Assembly: GCA_035772405.1 (NCBI GenBank) | Contig: JAYKKM010000415.1 | Span: 939,001 to 1,003,000 of the forward strand | Direction of reading: 5' to 3' | From: Chrysogorgia sp. JL179-B06 | Lineage: Eukaryota; Cnidaria; Anthozoa; Scleralcyonacea; Chrysogorgiidae | Length of the DNA: 64,000 nt | Position numbers and translations under genes: made by a program | The notes under the pieces: model-generated | The model's input: the letters and a program-made list of their open reading frames with translations, nothing else | The model's database searches: none | Told to the model about the DNA's origin: nothing | In this document: piece after piece, positions 25,585 through 38,440 of the stretch | How the letters are laid out: every line of letters begins with the position of its first letter | How positions within the stretch are numbered: the first letter of the stretch is position 1

Positions 25585-28500
25585 ATTCCGGCAGCACACA
25601 GTAAAGCTCTCAGTTTTATAACATACATTGGTCTAACACTCTCGTTACTGGGTGTAGTGCTAACTGTTGCCAGTTACGTTCTTTTGATGTAAGTCTCCTT
25701 GAACATTTTGGTTCCTCTTCTTCCTCTTCTCCCCTTTTCCTCCTACTTCTACTCCTCCTTCCTCTTCTACTCTTTCCTTTCTACTCTTCATAATTTTTCA
25801 TCTTTCCTTTCTCCTCCAATTTCTGCACCTCTTTGTCCTCTTCCTTCCGTTCTCCTATCCTTCATCTTCCCCTTGCCTCTTCGTTATTCTCCTTTTTATC
25901 CCCCTCCTCCTTCTCTTCTTTTTCTTCCTCCTCCCACTTTGTTTGCCGTCCCCGTTCACTTGCTCCTCTTCCCCTTTTCTCTGATCCTCAATTTTCTCCT
26001 TCTCTTCTCTTTCTCCTCTTCCTTCTTCTCTCCTTTCTCTTTCTTCCTTTCCTTAATAATTCTGCGATGTTTTCACAGTGGCCTAAAAACAGAACAAGCT
26101 CACCTCCATACTAACCTTGCATTATCACTTGGCTTGGCTCAAGTTTTCTTTCTGGTTGGTATCCACCCAACGTCATCTAAGGTATGCCGTGTTACCAAAC
26201 TAAAATGGATAACTGATACTGACACGAGAATGTTTTTTCTTCTCAATAAAAATCCGAGAAGAAGCATCTTATGTTTGATGTGTTGTTGTTCTTAAATATT
26301 CTTTTATTTTTCAACAGCCTTTCTGTTTGGTCGTGGCATCATTGATACACTATTTCTATCTGGTTACTTTCTGTTGGATGGCTTGCGAAGGTTACCATCT
26401 TTATTTAATGGTCGTCAAGGTCTTTGCCGAGGAGAGTTATCTGAAAATATACTACCTGATTTCCTGGAGTAAGTTCTGAATATATCTGAAACCATTTCAG
26501 GCCTTGGCGTAATTTCTTAAAACGTCTTGTGTTGTGTTTTATTCTATAGATATCGATGAAATACCATGAAGGATTTCTTCTATTCAGAAAAAGTGATGTC
26601 TTCACATGTGAAGACAAAAATTATATCTTCACTGTGAGCTGTGAGCAGAGAAGATATCATTTTTATCTTCTCTGTGAAGATATCGATTTTAATATAATAA
26701 ACAGAAAGATAACATTCGAAGAAAAAATTCGTATCTTTGTAATATCCTTTCTATATTTGTTTTTAGTCACACCGCTGATCGTCGTCGTTATATCTATCGT
26801 GGTCGCTGCATCAACTCCTGGCGATGTTTACAAATACATCTTGGATGATATGTAAGAAGGATCACTCATAAAGCGGACGGACGAACAGACAGACAGACAG
26901 ACACGCACACACACACACACACAGAGTGATTGATTATCGATCGATTTATTGATTGACTGATTGATTGATTGATTGATTGATCGAGCGATTGATTGATTAA
27001 TTGATTGATTGATTGATTGATCTAGACCTACGTCTTTTTCTTTATCTTAGTTGCTGGGTGTCCGCAGAGAATAATTTCATCTGGTCGTTTCTTGCACCAG
27101 TTTTACTTGTGTGTTTGGTAGGTATCTTTGGTTTGTACTTACCTCAATCATTTCTGCATTCCTTATTTTGTTTTCATCTTAGTATCTATATGATCTGACG
27201 TTGAGGAAAAACTACTAGAATAGAAGTTCATTTTTGAATTTTAAAATGACAATATCTCGCTAAATACTAATGATAATACTCTTAAATTAATACAGAATAT
27301 ACTCTTCATGGTAGGAAATAGTTCTCCAAAGTTTCAAAAAGTTTCAAAACAAATCCATGCATTTACAACTGCTTAAACGGATACAAAAATGAACTTATAT
27401 TTAGGTACTAGTGCCAGTCCTTTTCTCTCGGTAAGGTCTCCTTAGACTGTTCATTCATATTCTTTTCCTTTTTGGATTTTCTTTCTTTTTTTCCAGGTCA
27501 ACCTCGTGTTTTTGTTTCTGGTTGTCAAGGAGATGACAAAAATGAACAAAACCAAAGATGGTCCGTCTCTACAACTCAGGTATCTTTTTCACATCAACAT
27601 GATTTGGTTTTATCCTTACACCACTCTCCGCAGAGGCTTCTTGCGCTTTTTCAGGCGCTGGCTTGTAATTCCGCATCCCATTCTCTCCACGCATCCCCAA
27701 AACACACCCTGTGAGCCCAATAAAAGCGAATAGCCCACCTATAATATATATAAAAGCGCAAGAAGTCTCTGCGGAGGAGAGTGTGCTTACGCTGTGTGTC
27801 AAAACATTCTCTACATTCTTGTCAATCGTAAGGGATATATATATATATATATGTTTTGAGGATTTTTTGGTGAAGGAAAATAGGAAAAGAGTGTTGGAAT
27901 ATATACATTTTAAGACCAAACCGGGACCAGTTGCGAAAAATGCAACTTCAAGGCCTTCCCGCTGTATTAATACCACCACTATATATACATTACTCGTGAC
28001 TAGGCTCTCGGCAACGGCCTCTGTAGCTCAGTGCTAGTCAGAGCACTGCACTAGCATCGCAGGGTCAATTCCTGCCGGAAAGGCCGTTTGGTCTTAAAAT
28101 GTATATATATCAATCCTCGATTAACAATAACATTCTTGGTTTCGCATTTTTTCATCCAGATTATTTTACAAATTATGAAATTTATTTTGTGGTATGACGT
28201 TTCAGCTTCCTGTACGGAAATCATCTTCAGAGTTTTTGCGTGGACTTACTTGGTGTGACGCCCGCGTAATTGCACGACGTCCGCGTAATTGCGTGACGCC
28301 CGCGTAACTTCGTGACGCTATTCGTCAAATTAACCGCCAACATTTACGTCTCTGAAGGTGATTTCCACCTAAGACATAAAAATAATATTTTGTACAAATA
28401 CAAGTAAGAAATTATACAGAGCCCGGATTCAAACCATTTAACAAACATTCTATACTCGCGCGATTCGAGTGTCGCGCTTGTTCCAAAAATTATAACTGAC

Positions 28501-31500
28501 AAAAAATAACCGAAATATTATTTTGTGTTGCGTAGTGTTTAACACAAAGTATCGAAACGAAAAAGGAAGTGAACTATCAAAATAAAGATATGAAACAGTG
28601 ATGTTTCGAGTGAAGGCCCCGTTCTTCAGTGTTTCATTTCTTTATTTTGGTAGTTCATTATCTTTCTCATCATTTACTTTGATGAAGGACCTCTCAAAAC
28701 ATCAGTGTTTCATTCCTTTATTTTGATAGTTCACTATCTTTCTCATTTCACTTTGATGAAGGACCCAGTGTTTCATTCCTTTATTTTGGTAGTTCATTAT
28801 CTTTCTCATCATTTACTTTGATGAAGGACCCAGTGTTTCATTCCTTTATTTTGGTAGTTCACTATCTTTCTCATTTCACTTTGATGAAGGACCTTCTCTC
28901 AAAACATCAGTGATTCATTCCTTTATTTTGCTAGTTCACTATCTTTCTCATTTCACTTTAATAAAAATCTTTGTTGCTTTTCTAGAAAATCCGTCAAAGC
29001 CTGTTTACTTTTGTTCCCAATTCTTGGAACAACTTGGGTGTTCTGTATTTTGACTATCTCCAGCTCTTCCTTGGTTTTCGAGTATATCTTCAATATCTTG
29101 AACTCCTTACAGGTATAACTATAGTACCAAACAACATTAATCACAGATAATTCCTATTAATTAAACTGTTTTACTTCAATTATAATATATTTACATAAAA
29201 GACTCATAAAACATCGCTGAATTATTAAATAAAAGATCGCTGGATTCCCCTATATATAATATACGACAGAATCGTCCTTACACAATACCAACCTCGTTCC
29301 CGGGATCGGCTGGTCACATGACACCCAGAATTTCTGGGTGTTTAGATATGATAACTTTTGTGGTCTTTGTTCCATTGCCTTTGTCTACTTTGTTGACCTG
29401 AATAATTGAGAATATTCAATGCTCTTCAGAGTTGTCCATGTCAGCATTCGTCGGCATAAAAGCAGCTAACAAGCTTAATAATCCACCATACATCCATGGT
29501 TATCTCTTACAAAAGGTATGAAGAAGCATATATCCAATTTAGCGAAAACTATCACTTCTAATTTGCTGTAAAACAGCATTCAGATTTAGATGAATAAATT
29601 ATACTCGGCTGAATTAATTGAGTTTTATGACAAGCCAATCGTATTATAGAATGGACCAGCCGATCCCAGGGCCATTTTCGCCGACCTTCCGCTGTGGATG
29701 CAAAATGCCCTGGGTACGAGGTTGACACACGTTGCGTCTAAATCTAAAAGCTAGGAAGCTCGTTCAAAATACGAACGTGCATCAATAATTACAAACAGAT
29801 AGAAGATATTAAAGATAAATGATAAAAAATAATTACTACATCCATACGGAAACTATAAGTTTCTACTGGGCATGCAAGTTGTAAAAGTGAGTAAGAACAA
29901 AAATTAATAAAATTAGATTATAATACAAGATTCTTTAATTTGTTCTTAAAGTGGCACTACGATGAAAATTCACCCCCGTCTTTTAGATTTTCTTTAGCAT
30001 AGAATAGTATTTCAGGGTCGAAAGTGACCATCGATGTAAAAAAACCTAAAAAATGGTATTTTGAAGTAAGTATTTTGAAGTAAGTATTTTGAGCTCTGAA
30101 ATCACTATTATTTAGGCCACCATTACTAAAAACGTGTTCCAAGTGAGCCCGCAATTTCAAAAGGTAATATTGTTTGTGACGTCAGATTCTCAATGCTACG
30201 CCTGAATTTCAGTCGAGGTTACTTGTTTTCTTCGAGAAGTAGATGAAATGTTCAGCCTTTCAGACGAAGAATTTGAAAAAACGACCTTGATTTACTTGAA
30301 GAACTAGCCATGTGGAGTCTTCGCGTTGAGAATCTGACGTCACTTCGTTACGCTGGTCAGGAACATGAACGATTAATGGCGGACATAACAACTCCAGATT
30401 CGGAGTCAGAAAAATAATACTTGCCATCGTCGAATCGCAAAACGGTTTCGACCAAGTAATATTTGGAAACTCTGCTTTATAAATACGTAAAAATATCGAT
30501 AGGTAAAAATTTGATCGTAGTACCACTTTAAACACATCAATATTCTCTGAAAACTTACTTGTTCAGATAGACTGTTCCAGTATTGGGATATTAAATAACT
30601 AAACGAATTTTTCTTCCACTGAAAGTTAAAACGAGGCAAAACTAGTATAGAACCCTCACTTCTAATATTGTAAATTGAAGTTCCAAAATTAAAAAAATTA
30701 CGAAGTGATTTGAAGAATTAGAAAACTGATTTTCATGATTTACGAACACCGCGGTGGTAAAGTAAACTGAGAAAGTTTACTCGAGCTACGGAGTTTGAAT
30801 TCAGTTGACTTTAGTATAGTGTTGGCCATTGTGAAAATCTCTCTTATTCCACGAGTCCGTATAAACGTAATAAAATCGAAATACTCGTGCCAATTTTCGC
30901 GGTCACGGATAAGCGTTTAATTGTCGTGAAAATATTTCTTGAAATTTAAAATGGATTAAATGACCACATGAATGTAGACTTTGGGGTTGGCACGGTCGCT
31001 GAACTGAAGCGGATAGGAATTCCGAAGTTCAATCCCCCGCACTATATCGTTGACTAAACGCCCACCCATGATAGGCAGAGAAAGCTGACAATATTATTTC
31101 TTCCTATAACATATTCCTGTTCCTCTCCCTCGGCCACATTCCTGACATTAAACATTTTTATTCTACTATTGTTGTAGGGTTTTATTATTTTCCTTTTCCA
31201 TGTGGTGCGAAGCACAGAGGTATATATATACATTGTGTTATTTCATGTTTCCCTCAATTTCGTTTGTCGTTCAAGGTATTAACACTGAACTAATTAGTAT
31301 GCTGACTTTCCGGGCGGAAAACGTAGAATAAAGATAAGAACTCTACTTAAAATCTTCAAATGCAAAATCTCTTCCATATACCTCTGTCGTTATTTTAATC
31401 TCTTTTAATTCGTCCGTTTTAGTTACTTAATCTTGTCATACTATACTTATCCATCTTTCCACAGTTGGTATCTTAATTACTCTGTGACTCTTCATATCAT

Positions 31501-33233
31501 TTCAAATTATCTCGTTGATCTTAACGTCCAATTTCTTATTTTTAAAATTTTAAAATTTAAACTTTGAACTATAACCGTTTTTTTTTGTAATATAACACTT
31601 AATTATCTCACACGAGTCTTAAAAATAATTCCACTCAGCGTCTTAAAAATAATTGAGGAGAAAGTGCTGCCTTTGGAATAATATCAGCAAATGGTAAGAC
31701 TTTCGGGTCTTCTCGGATAATAGGCCCTCGGAACCCCTGTAATTGGACTTCTAGCCTGTTGGGGTATTCCGTTCACCTAAGAGTGATAAATCTAATAAAC
31801 TAAGCTAAACTATTCAATCACTCTGAAGATGTTGCTGGGTGCAACGAAACGTTCGTAAATATATTCGAATTTTTTTATTGTCAATGGTTTTGCATTTGAA
31901 GATTTTAAGCTGGGCTCTTTATCTTTATTCAACGTCTAATTAGTACTGCATTAAAATTCGTTTCTGCACCGATATTTCTTTACTGACGTCAATGTGACGC
32001 TAAATAGGGTTGTATTAGTTCCAATACAACCTGCTTCAACTTCCGAATAGGAGGCGGTAGTAATGGGATGAATTTCACTGAGGTAAATTGCAAGTGAATT
32101 TGTAGTGAATGTCGTACGAAAATTGCTTGAAAACTGTTTAATTCTTCCCACCATGCAATATTAACAAATACATGCATAAATGATGTTACGAAGAAACAGC
32201 ATAAAATAAGCTCAGTATTATACCTTTTAAGCCTTCAATTCGGATAATTTATAATATAATTCCCTTAGGCTATACATTTACCTAATGAGCCGACCGGGAA
32301 GTTAGTTTATAAGAAAGGCCTTATATATCCCTTGTTTTATTCTGTTACTGCGACATAAAAATGTCTTTATTACGTTATTTCCAAAGAAATCGTTGAAATA
32401 CCTCAGAACAACAGGCGTTAGTTAACTCAGCAATTAGTTTTGATCGTTGCTGTAGTAATCAGTGCAGGATTAACAAGGATCATCTATATAAAGGAGTGTT
32501 TATACATGGACAGGCATCTTCTTCGTGTACCACACACACACAATGGACACAGATTACGTCATAGACACATCAAGGTTATTTTCTCGGGATTCAGAAGTTT
32601 TACAAGAACCTATAACCCCAACCCTAACCATAACCCAAATAAAAACTCTAGTCCTAACCCTGAAATAAAGTAATACTAACCCTACTTTTAAACTAAATAT
32701 TTCAATGATGTAATATTCTGTGTCTGGTACACAAAGTAGCAGTCCAAGCATGAATGCTGATGTTTTGGCCTGATTCGCGCGTGATAAACTGGCCATTGCA
32801 TTGTAGATATTTTGTAACACATATAGTATACAGGTTTTCAAAATCTATAAGCCTCAAATTACCATCAACGAATCTCAAACCCACGACCTTTAGCGAACGA
32901 TTGAGTTACGGAAGCAATTGTCGTGAGCTTATATATAGTCATGCATGAGACTGTTCAGTGTATAATATATATACTAAATCTAAGGATTTATGGTGAAGGA
33001 AAATTTCGAGTGTTGGAATACATACATTTTAAGACCAAACCGGGACCAGTTGCGAAAAATGCAACTTCAAGGCCTTCCGGCTGGAATTGAACCCACGACC
33101 CTGCGATGCTAGTGCAGTGCTCTGACCACTGAGCTACGGAAGCCGTTGCCGAGAGCCTATAGTCACGAGTTCTGTATAAAAATTTTCCTTCACCATAAAT
33201 CCTTTCAACATGTAGTTTGGTCGAGTGATATTA

Positions 33234-33309
<76 letters not shown>

Positions 33310-34846
33310 ATCGATAGGCGTACGATCGTCAAGCATAAATCCTCAGCAAATGTTTCGGAGTCCCAGATAGGAATTTGTAACCTTGTGATTTCCGATGGAA
33401 AGCGAAAGTTACTTGTCTGGGACTGAGTATAGTGCCTGTATCGTCCATGTATCGGTTGTCTACACCAAGCCAGTCGCATATTGCTCTACACCTACACTGC
33501 TACAGCATGACTGAATGTATAACACAGTTTAGTAACACAGTTCACAGTACAGTGACCTTACCACATGTATTTCGGGATATACATTGAATCAATATTCGAC
33601 ATTTCAACTCCATATTCGTCACGAGAGAGAATTGTTGAGTGAAATTTCCGAGTGTGATAATTTATATTTGCATGATGAACTGTCACAAAACAAAAGGTGA
33701 TTAATAACGGAAAGGATTCAGTTCATTCGTACGTGATTACTAAAAGGAACGTTGCCAATTTAATATTCTTTTAGTGCTGCATGTGTGTGTTTAAATTAGC
33801 CATTCAAGTCTTGTTCTTGTATGTGTATGTATTGTGTAAAAAACACGAAAGCGGATATAGTGACCTCTGGGAAAATTGAGGATTGAAATACCGAGAAACG
33901 AAAACCCTTCATAATTTTTTTCATTTAACCGTTTCACATTTCATTCTGACGAAATGTCAGGTTTTCCATTTCTCTATTTTGGCGCTTTCCAACAACCTTT
34001 CTCTGCATTTTGATATTTGGCAAGGCTAACAACAAGATATAACACAACAACAACAACAACAAGATCCGCAACCTGGCACATTTCCCTGCCCAAACTGCCC
34101 TAAAATATGTGTCTCGAGGATTGGCTTGTTCAGTCACTCGAGGTCTCATCGGAACTGAGCAATCTCTTTATCATATCACTAACTATCATAACTATGGAGC
34201 TGGAAGAGACATGAAGTCATGCTCATTATAGAGTGAGTCCAACGACGACGATGATACTGGCTCCAAAGCAACAAATACGAATGGAAGTTTACGTGAGAAT
34301 GAGAAAGGATACACGTATAGCTGTAAATAACTTGAGTCGTTTAGGGACGCGGAAAATGTCCGAGTGATTAGGTTTAGGACTAAAGTTAGGCATGATATAT
34401 AGTGATAAATCCTTTATGTCTGCACTTAACGTACATTTCATGTTTATCATGAATCTCCTGGAGAGACTAGACGTCGGCCATGTCCGCCATATTTGGCTTC
34501 CCTTAGCTCAGTATTTTCCTGGTCGAGTTTTACAAGATCTATATCCGCCACAGTTTTTCGCCAAACTTGTCCTGTTTCGTTTTCTATTTCTTAGATTCAT
34601 GCTGTCTTTCGAAGAAAACGAATTCAATGGGGAATTTCCTTTGACATGAGTAACAGTATATCAACTGTCCCAAAAACAGAGTCAACAATTCGCATGACTC
34701 ATGTAGTCCATGCTTCAGAGAGTGCAGTCAAACCTGTTTTACCAAACTGGGTTGCAACGGAAGAACATGAACCACCTGACTTGTTTTACCAGTGTGACCG
34801 GAAAGGAGGAAATCAAGTTATGCCAAGTACTGAATACCGAAATTAA
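25585..34846 (+). CDS. Adhesion GPCR, seven-transmembrane domain and tail
   Basis: Nine exons join in phase: 25585-25688 (TM1), 26079-26181 (TM2), 26318-26468 (TM3), 26767-26851 (TM4), 27051-27117 and 27497-27579 (TM5), 28986-29112 (TM6 to TM7), 31178-31219 (end of TM7) and 34595-34846 (tail and stop). Class B2 features include ITYIGLTLSLLG in TM1, CWMACEGYHLYLM in TM3, a CWVS segment in the second outer loop and LLLFPILGTTWVF in TM6. The cytoplasmic tail begins HAVFRRKRIQWG and ends TEYRN. With the upstream exons, 559 residues are visible. The receptor would couple stalk cleavage or movement to G proteins. The ligand is unknown and the N terminus lies outside the window. Confidence 0.9.
25700..26060. 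repeat. Pyrimidine-rich tract in receptor intron
   Basis: About 360 bases consist almost only of C and T on the plus strand, in irregular CCTTCT/CTCCTT blocks. The open frames through it are compositional artefacts. The tract fills the intron between the TM1 and TM2 exons. Confidence 0.85.
26920..27025. repeat. (ACAC)n and (GATT)n microsatellites
   Basis: A short ACAGAC/CACA run (26885-26920) is followed by about 20 imperfect copies of GATT in the intron before the TM5 exon. Confidence 0.9.
27858..28115. repeat. tRNA-like repeat, inverted pair, copy 2
   Basis: The left side repeats the arm GTGAAGGAAAA...ACCAAACCGGGACCAG. The right side holds a tRNA-like unit in plus orientation (TGTAGCTCAGTGCTAGTCAG, GCACTAGCATCGCAGGGTC, then GGAAAGGCC) and ends in the inverse of the same arm. 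Part of the T-arm is missing, so a working tRNA is unlikely. Confidence 0.65.
28560..28965. repeat. Tandem repeat array of ~75-95 bp units
   Basis: Five to six imperfect units share TTTCATTCCTTTATTTTGGT, AGTTCATTATCTTTCTCAT and TTTGATGAAGGACC. They lie just before the TM6 exon and differ by internal deletions, so they probably expanded by slippage or unequal exchange. No coding sense is seen. Confidence 0.8.
29950..30527. mobile_element. TTAA-flanked MITE, family 4
   Basis: AGTGGCACTACGATGAAAA and its inverse ATCGTAGTACCACT end the element. TTAA lies outside both ends (29946-29949, 30528-30531). TGACGTCA occurs in each arm (30177-30184, 30335-30342). Sequence at about 36240-36370 (GAGCCCGCGATTTCAAAAG, TGACGTCAAAG) is a related, more decayed copy. 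Confidence 0.8.
31220..31632. other. Receptor intron, no feature recognised
   Basis: AT-rich intronic DNA follows the TM7 exon, with a short (TA)n run at 31220-31229. No exon, repeat with clear ends or RNA gene is evident. Confidence 0.4.
31633..31816 (+). repeat. tRNA-derived SINE, 5'-truncated copy
   Basis: From CACTCAGCGTCTTAAAAATA through GTAAGACTTTCGGGTCTTC to TAAGAGTGATAAATCTAATA it matches the 3' two thirds of the SINE at 49317-49588. The tRNA head is absent. Confidence 0.8.
32530..32690 (+). repeat. Dispersed repeat with AACCCTAACC tracts, copy 1
   Basis: CACACACAATGGACACAGAT, TCAAGGTTATTTTCTCGGGA and irregular CCCTAACC-type runs recur at 38290-38440. The CCCTAACC runs are short, irregular and internal, so they are part of a dispersed repeat and not a telomere. 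Confidence 0.6.
32983..33204 (-). repeat. tRNA-like unit inside an inverted-repeat element, copy 3
   Basis: The arms AGGATTTATGGTGAAGGAAA (32983 onward) and its inverse (ending 33204) enclose a tRNA-like unit on the minus strand at about 33071-33144. It has an A box (TAGCTCAGTGGT), an anticodon loop CTAGCAT with anticodon AGC (alanine), a B box (GGTTCAATTCC) and acceptor ends GGCTTCC and GGAAGGCC. The T stem holds a mismatch and the anticodon stem an A-C pair, so it is a tRNA-derived repeat unit rather than a working gene. Confidence 0.7.
33235..33306. repeat. (AT)n microsatellite
   Basis: About 35 uninterrupted TA dinucleotides in the receptor intron before the tail exon. Confidence 0.95.
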
Positions 34847-35037
34847 CTACCATTAATACCGCAGTCATGTTCATATTAGGAAAGTGTGGTCAGAAGGATA
34901 TTATTTAGACCACCTAGGGTGGCTTTTGTTTGGATGTACTGTAAAAAATAGAATCGTAAGGGAACTTCTAATGACCTGAAGAAAGAAAGACACATCTTTC
35001 CAAACGTCGTGAATTGAAATACTAGGACTTTAGTTTT
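34847..35037. other. Intergenic DNA after receptor stop
   Basis: The receptor stop codon is followed by AT-rich sequence without a recognisable gene. No clear AATAAA was identified close to the stop. Confidence 0.4.
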
Positions 35038-35276
35038 ACTAAAGCCCGGTTTCCATATGATCGCAAGTATCGCAACGATCGCAGAAATAAAGAGTTCTGC
35101 GATCATTGCGATCCTACCGATCATATGGAAACCATAAACCTTGCGATCGTTGCGAATAGAAAATTTCTATCTCTGCGATCGTTGCGATCGCAGCCCGATT
35201 TCTATATGAATGCAACGATCGCAACGAGTGGACGATCGTCGGCGATCGCTGCAATCATATGGAAACCGGGCTTTAA
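35038..35276. mobile_element. MITE rich in GCGATCG motifs
   Basis: TAAAGCCCGGTTTCCATATG on the left and its inverse CATATGGAAACCGGGCTTTA on the right bound a 239-base unit. The inside repeats GCGATCGTTGCGATCG-type words many times in both directions. A TA at each border suggests a Tc1/mariner-type TA duplication. It lies just downstream of the receptor gene. Confidence 0.8.
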
Positions 35277-36795
35277 TATCCAGTTATTTTGAGCACTTAA
35301 CAGCTTTTTATTTATTCTTGTTGGTGGTTTTTGTTTGTAAGTACTCAGGTGCAAGAAACAAGCTAATGTTAGGAACTGTCTAGTCATAGAAGAGCATTCC
35401 TGTCATGTGTTTATCGGGCCACTGGCTCACGTCAGTCCCTAAAATTAGCCTGTTTCTAATCTTTTTTATTGCGCCGGTAGTTGATCTAAAATCGTATACA
35501 AATGGAAAAATAAAGTAATACGAGCAATAAATTACTGCGATTTGACCCTAGCAACAATGTTGAACCTAGCAACAACTTTTCGTGTTGTGAGCATTTAATT
35601 CAGACAGAGTTCAATTTGTCTGGAGAGTTCAATTCGTCTTGCGAGTTAAATTCGAGTTAAATTCGTTTTCAACTTTGTCAGCGACATGTTGCTTCACTGA
35701 ACTTGCAACATTGGAATTTGTTGTAATAACTTATTATAACTAAAACCAGGAGTTCTTATCAGAAGTGAAATGCTGCCTTATATGCAGTCTGAGGTCTGTA
35801 TGAGAAGGTATTTGCTTGAGGTTTTCGTACAGACAGAGCGACGAAGGAGCGAGGTTTGGGTCATAAAAGTGAGGGCGAATACTTTCCAGTACAGTCCGAG
35901 TAAACGAGGTTAAATATAAAGTATTTATTATATGGCTTTTGGTTAATTTTCTAAACCATTACTAAATAAACCATTGCCAGCAATGAGTTTGAGGGGAGCA
36001 TGTAAATAGTTGAGTAGAAATTGTTAATAAAATGTCTAATTGTAATTATTATCTATAATTGATATCTGATTGGCTACGATACTCGCTATCTCATCATCAT
36101 CGAATTGTTAATTAATATTATTTAAAGCGCCTGATCTAATTAGACAAAATATGAGGGAAATATTTCTGTCGTTTTTATTCCAGAATATCATTTTAGGTTT
36201 ATAAGTGTTCTCATTTGCAAAAGAAGTTAACATTGAACATTTTTCCCAAGTAATTCAAGCTCCAAACTCACCCAAACTTTGTTCGCCATTGCTCAAAACA
36301 TGTTCCTAACGAGCCCGCGATTTCAAAAGAATCTATGACGTCAAAGACTTATTTCTCGTGGTTTTCCGTAATTATTGAGTTATAAGACTATTGATCATGC
36401 TTGATTAATGGTGGCCGTATGTAATTCAGTCTGAAAATTCACACGATAGCTTGTCGACCCCTCGTTGAATTATTCAGACCTAGAAGTAGATTTTGAGTGG
36501 TTTAATACTCATATGATTCATAATTATTTATTTGATTGGGTTATTTGATGTCACAAGAATTCGCAGAGAACCAATTGTAACTGGAATACTAGACATGGGT
36601 TGTGATTTGGACAATCAAAATCTACTGCTCAGATCTGAGTAGCTCAGCGGGGAGTCGACAAGCTATCGTGCGAGTTTTCACAGACTGATTGAAGATGAAA
36701 TTGCGAGAGGACGAAATCAGAAATGTTCCATAATCAACTGATTACGCGCTTCCTTGATCGGTTGAAATTTCCGCGCGCTTCATCACTAGAATATT
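35277..36795. other. Intergenic DNA with decayed MITE sequence
   Basis: No gene is supported. About 36240-36370 resembles MITE family 4 (GAGCCCGCGATTTCAAAAG). ATAGCTTGTCGACCCC near 36447 has an inverse counterpart near 36650 (GGGAGTCGACAAGCTAT), so parts of this stretch are old inverted-repeat elements. Confidence 0.5.
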
Positions 36796-36851
36796 GTGGG
36801 TAAAATGCCGAAAATAAAAATTATAAAATCTATATATCTACAATATAAAAA

Positions 36852-37133
36852 TTATATAAATGTTGTTAAAAAGTGCAATTGGCGAAAAGATGAAGAGTCC
36901 AGTTTTCGTGTAGATGAACATTTGAGACAGATGGATTTCCAGATGGAAATATTATCAGGGTCGAAGGTATATTCCAAAGCAGAAAAATATAGAGAATAGA
37001 GTGGAGACCGGAAGGAAGTAACTGTCGATAATAGACTAGTCGAAGACAGTAAATTGTTCCAAAGTTTCACAATTCGTACAAAATAGCTTTTCTGAAAAAG
37101 AGAGGTTTTACAACTTCGAAATCGAGGGAGCAA
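36852..37133 (-). pseudogene. LINE reverse-transcriptase C-terminal fragment
   Basis: The minus strand reads SYFVRIVKLWNNLLS then [16 protein letters not shown] and ends at the usual LINE tail. The pattern (aromatic-W-N-x-L, later WKSICLKC) is that of non-LTR reverse-transcriptase C termini. The upstream domains are missing. Confidence 0.65.
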
Positions 37134-37554
37134 CTCTTCCTAGTTGATCTAACTAGTACTTTAGGTTTAACAAAATTGTAAATATCAATAATTATAAAAA
37201 CCATTAATCATTAAAAATAAGACTAGGCCGTCTAGTCAAAATTCAAGGAAGTGTATAATGATTCGTGGAGTTAGGACCGGCAGTCAAATGTTGCTCTCAG
37301 TATACAAGACTACAGGTAGTCAAGTAAAATGAAGATCATAGTTTATATTTAGGAATTATATATTGAGGACAGCTGCACACAGGAAACTGGTATATAAAGA
37401 AGATATTACATTATATCTCTCACGAGTGAAACATTTTATAAATTTATTTATTTAGCTTCGCCTCTTAATACAGGGTCACCACAACAGTTAAAAGTGGGCC
37501 CTTACAAACATAAAATAATAACTAAAAACAGCAAGTTATGGGTTCAGTGAGGCT

Positions 37555-37938
37555 TCACGATGTGTTGCACTTTAGGCAGACAGTTTTCCAAGTTCGAGGA
37601 TCGCCAACATTGTAACAGGATAATAGAGCATTATTATAATAGTCTAATAGTGACTTCTTAAATTTTTTAAAGTTTAAATGATCTAGCCTTAAGTGTTCAG
37701 GGAGAGAGTTCCAAGTCCTAGTTGTTCTAATAAGAAATGAGCGATTGAAAGTAGTTGTTTTACATTTACGTTGACGGAATGAGATTGCATTGACATTTGC
37801 GGAGGATCTATAGTAAGCCCTTACAGGAACAAGACGTTCGGGTAGGATATCGCTTGATATAGGTACAATGCCATTGATGGCCTTAAAGAAGAACAGTAAG
37901 TCAAGATTGCCGTGATAGGGGTTAAAAATCAATCTCAA
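37555..37938 (-). pseudogene. LINE reverse-transcriptase C-terminal fragment
   Basis: An open 127-codon stretch reads DLLFFFKAINGIVP, SFLIRTTRTWNSLPEHLR, FKKFKKSLLDYYNN and DPRTWKTVCLKCN. These are the conserved last blocks of a non-LTR retrotransposon polyprotein. No endonuclease or catalytic reverse-transcriptase domain precedes it, so it is a 5'-truncated dead copy. Confidence 0.8.
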
Positions 37939-38289
37939 TTTACTACTACCGTATATATTTGATACTCTTTTATGACTTACAAAGTTTTCCCACCAAACTT
38001 CCGCAAATACATCGTTCCTGTTCAGTTTATTTCGTTGATTATGCGGATGTATTTTTCCGCTTACCCTTCTTGGTCAACGAAGGGCGAAACAACATGTGTG
38101 GAAATTATGGATAGAAATATTCCCCTATCCCTTCCGGACTGTGGGCTTTATGGGACTGCAACATAACGAGAGCACGCCTCTGTCTTCAGACAGCTAGTAT
38201 TAACATTTAACACTGATGATGATTTCTTGAAACCTTTTTATTTCCCTAACCCAACCCAAGACATTTACCGAATACGCGGCTTCAATGCT

Positions 38290-38440
38290 ACGCCGCACAC
38301 ACAATGGACACAGACTACGTCATAGACACATCAAGGTTATTTTCTCGTGATTCAGAAGTTTTACAAGAACAAAAACCCTAACCTTAACCAAGTGAAATTA
38401 ATTCTAGTCCTATCCCCAAAATAAAGAAATACTAATCTCA
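38290..38440 (+). repeat. Dispersed repeat with AACCCTAACC tracts, copy 2
   Basis: It matches 32530-32690 (ACACAATGGACACAGACTAC, ATCAAGGTTATTTTCTCGTG). The AACC runs are shorter here. Confidence 0.6.

Noticed and set aside
32609..32690. Interstitial telomere from CCCTAACC runs
   Set aside because: Runs are short and irregular and lie inside a dispersed repeat present again at 38290-38440; similar words occur near 61330.
33071..33144. Functional tRNA-Ala gene
   Set aside because: T-stem and anticodon-stem mismatches, and position inside a repeat with other partial copies, point to a tRNA-derived repeat.
34232..34292. Possible receptor tail exon (acidic SESNDDDDTG peptide)
   Set aside because: It has AG and GT borders, but its end phase does not fit the tail exon at 34595, while 31178-31219 joins 34595 directly in phase. 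An alternative exon with another partner cannot be excluded.
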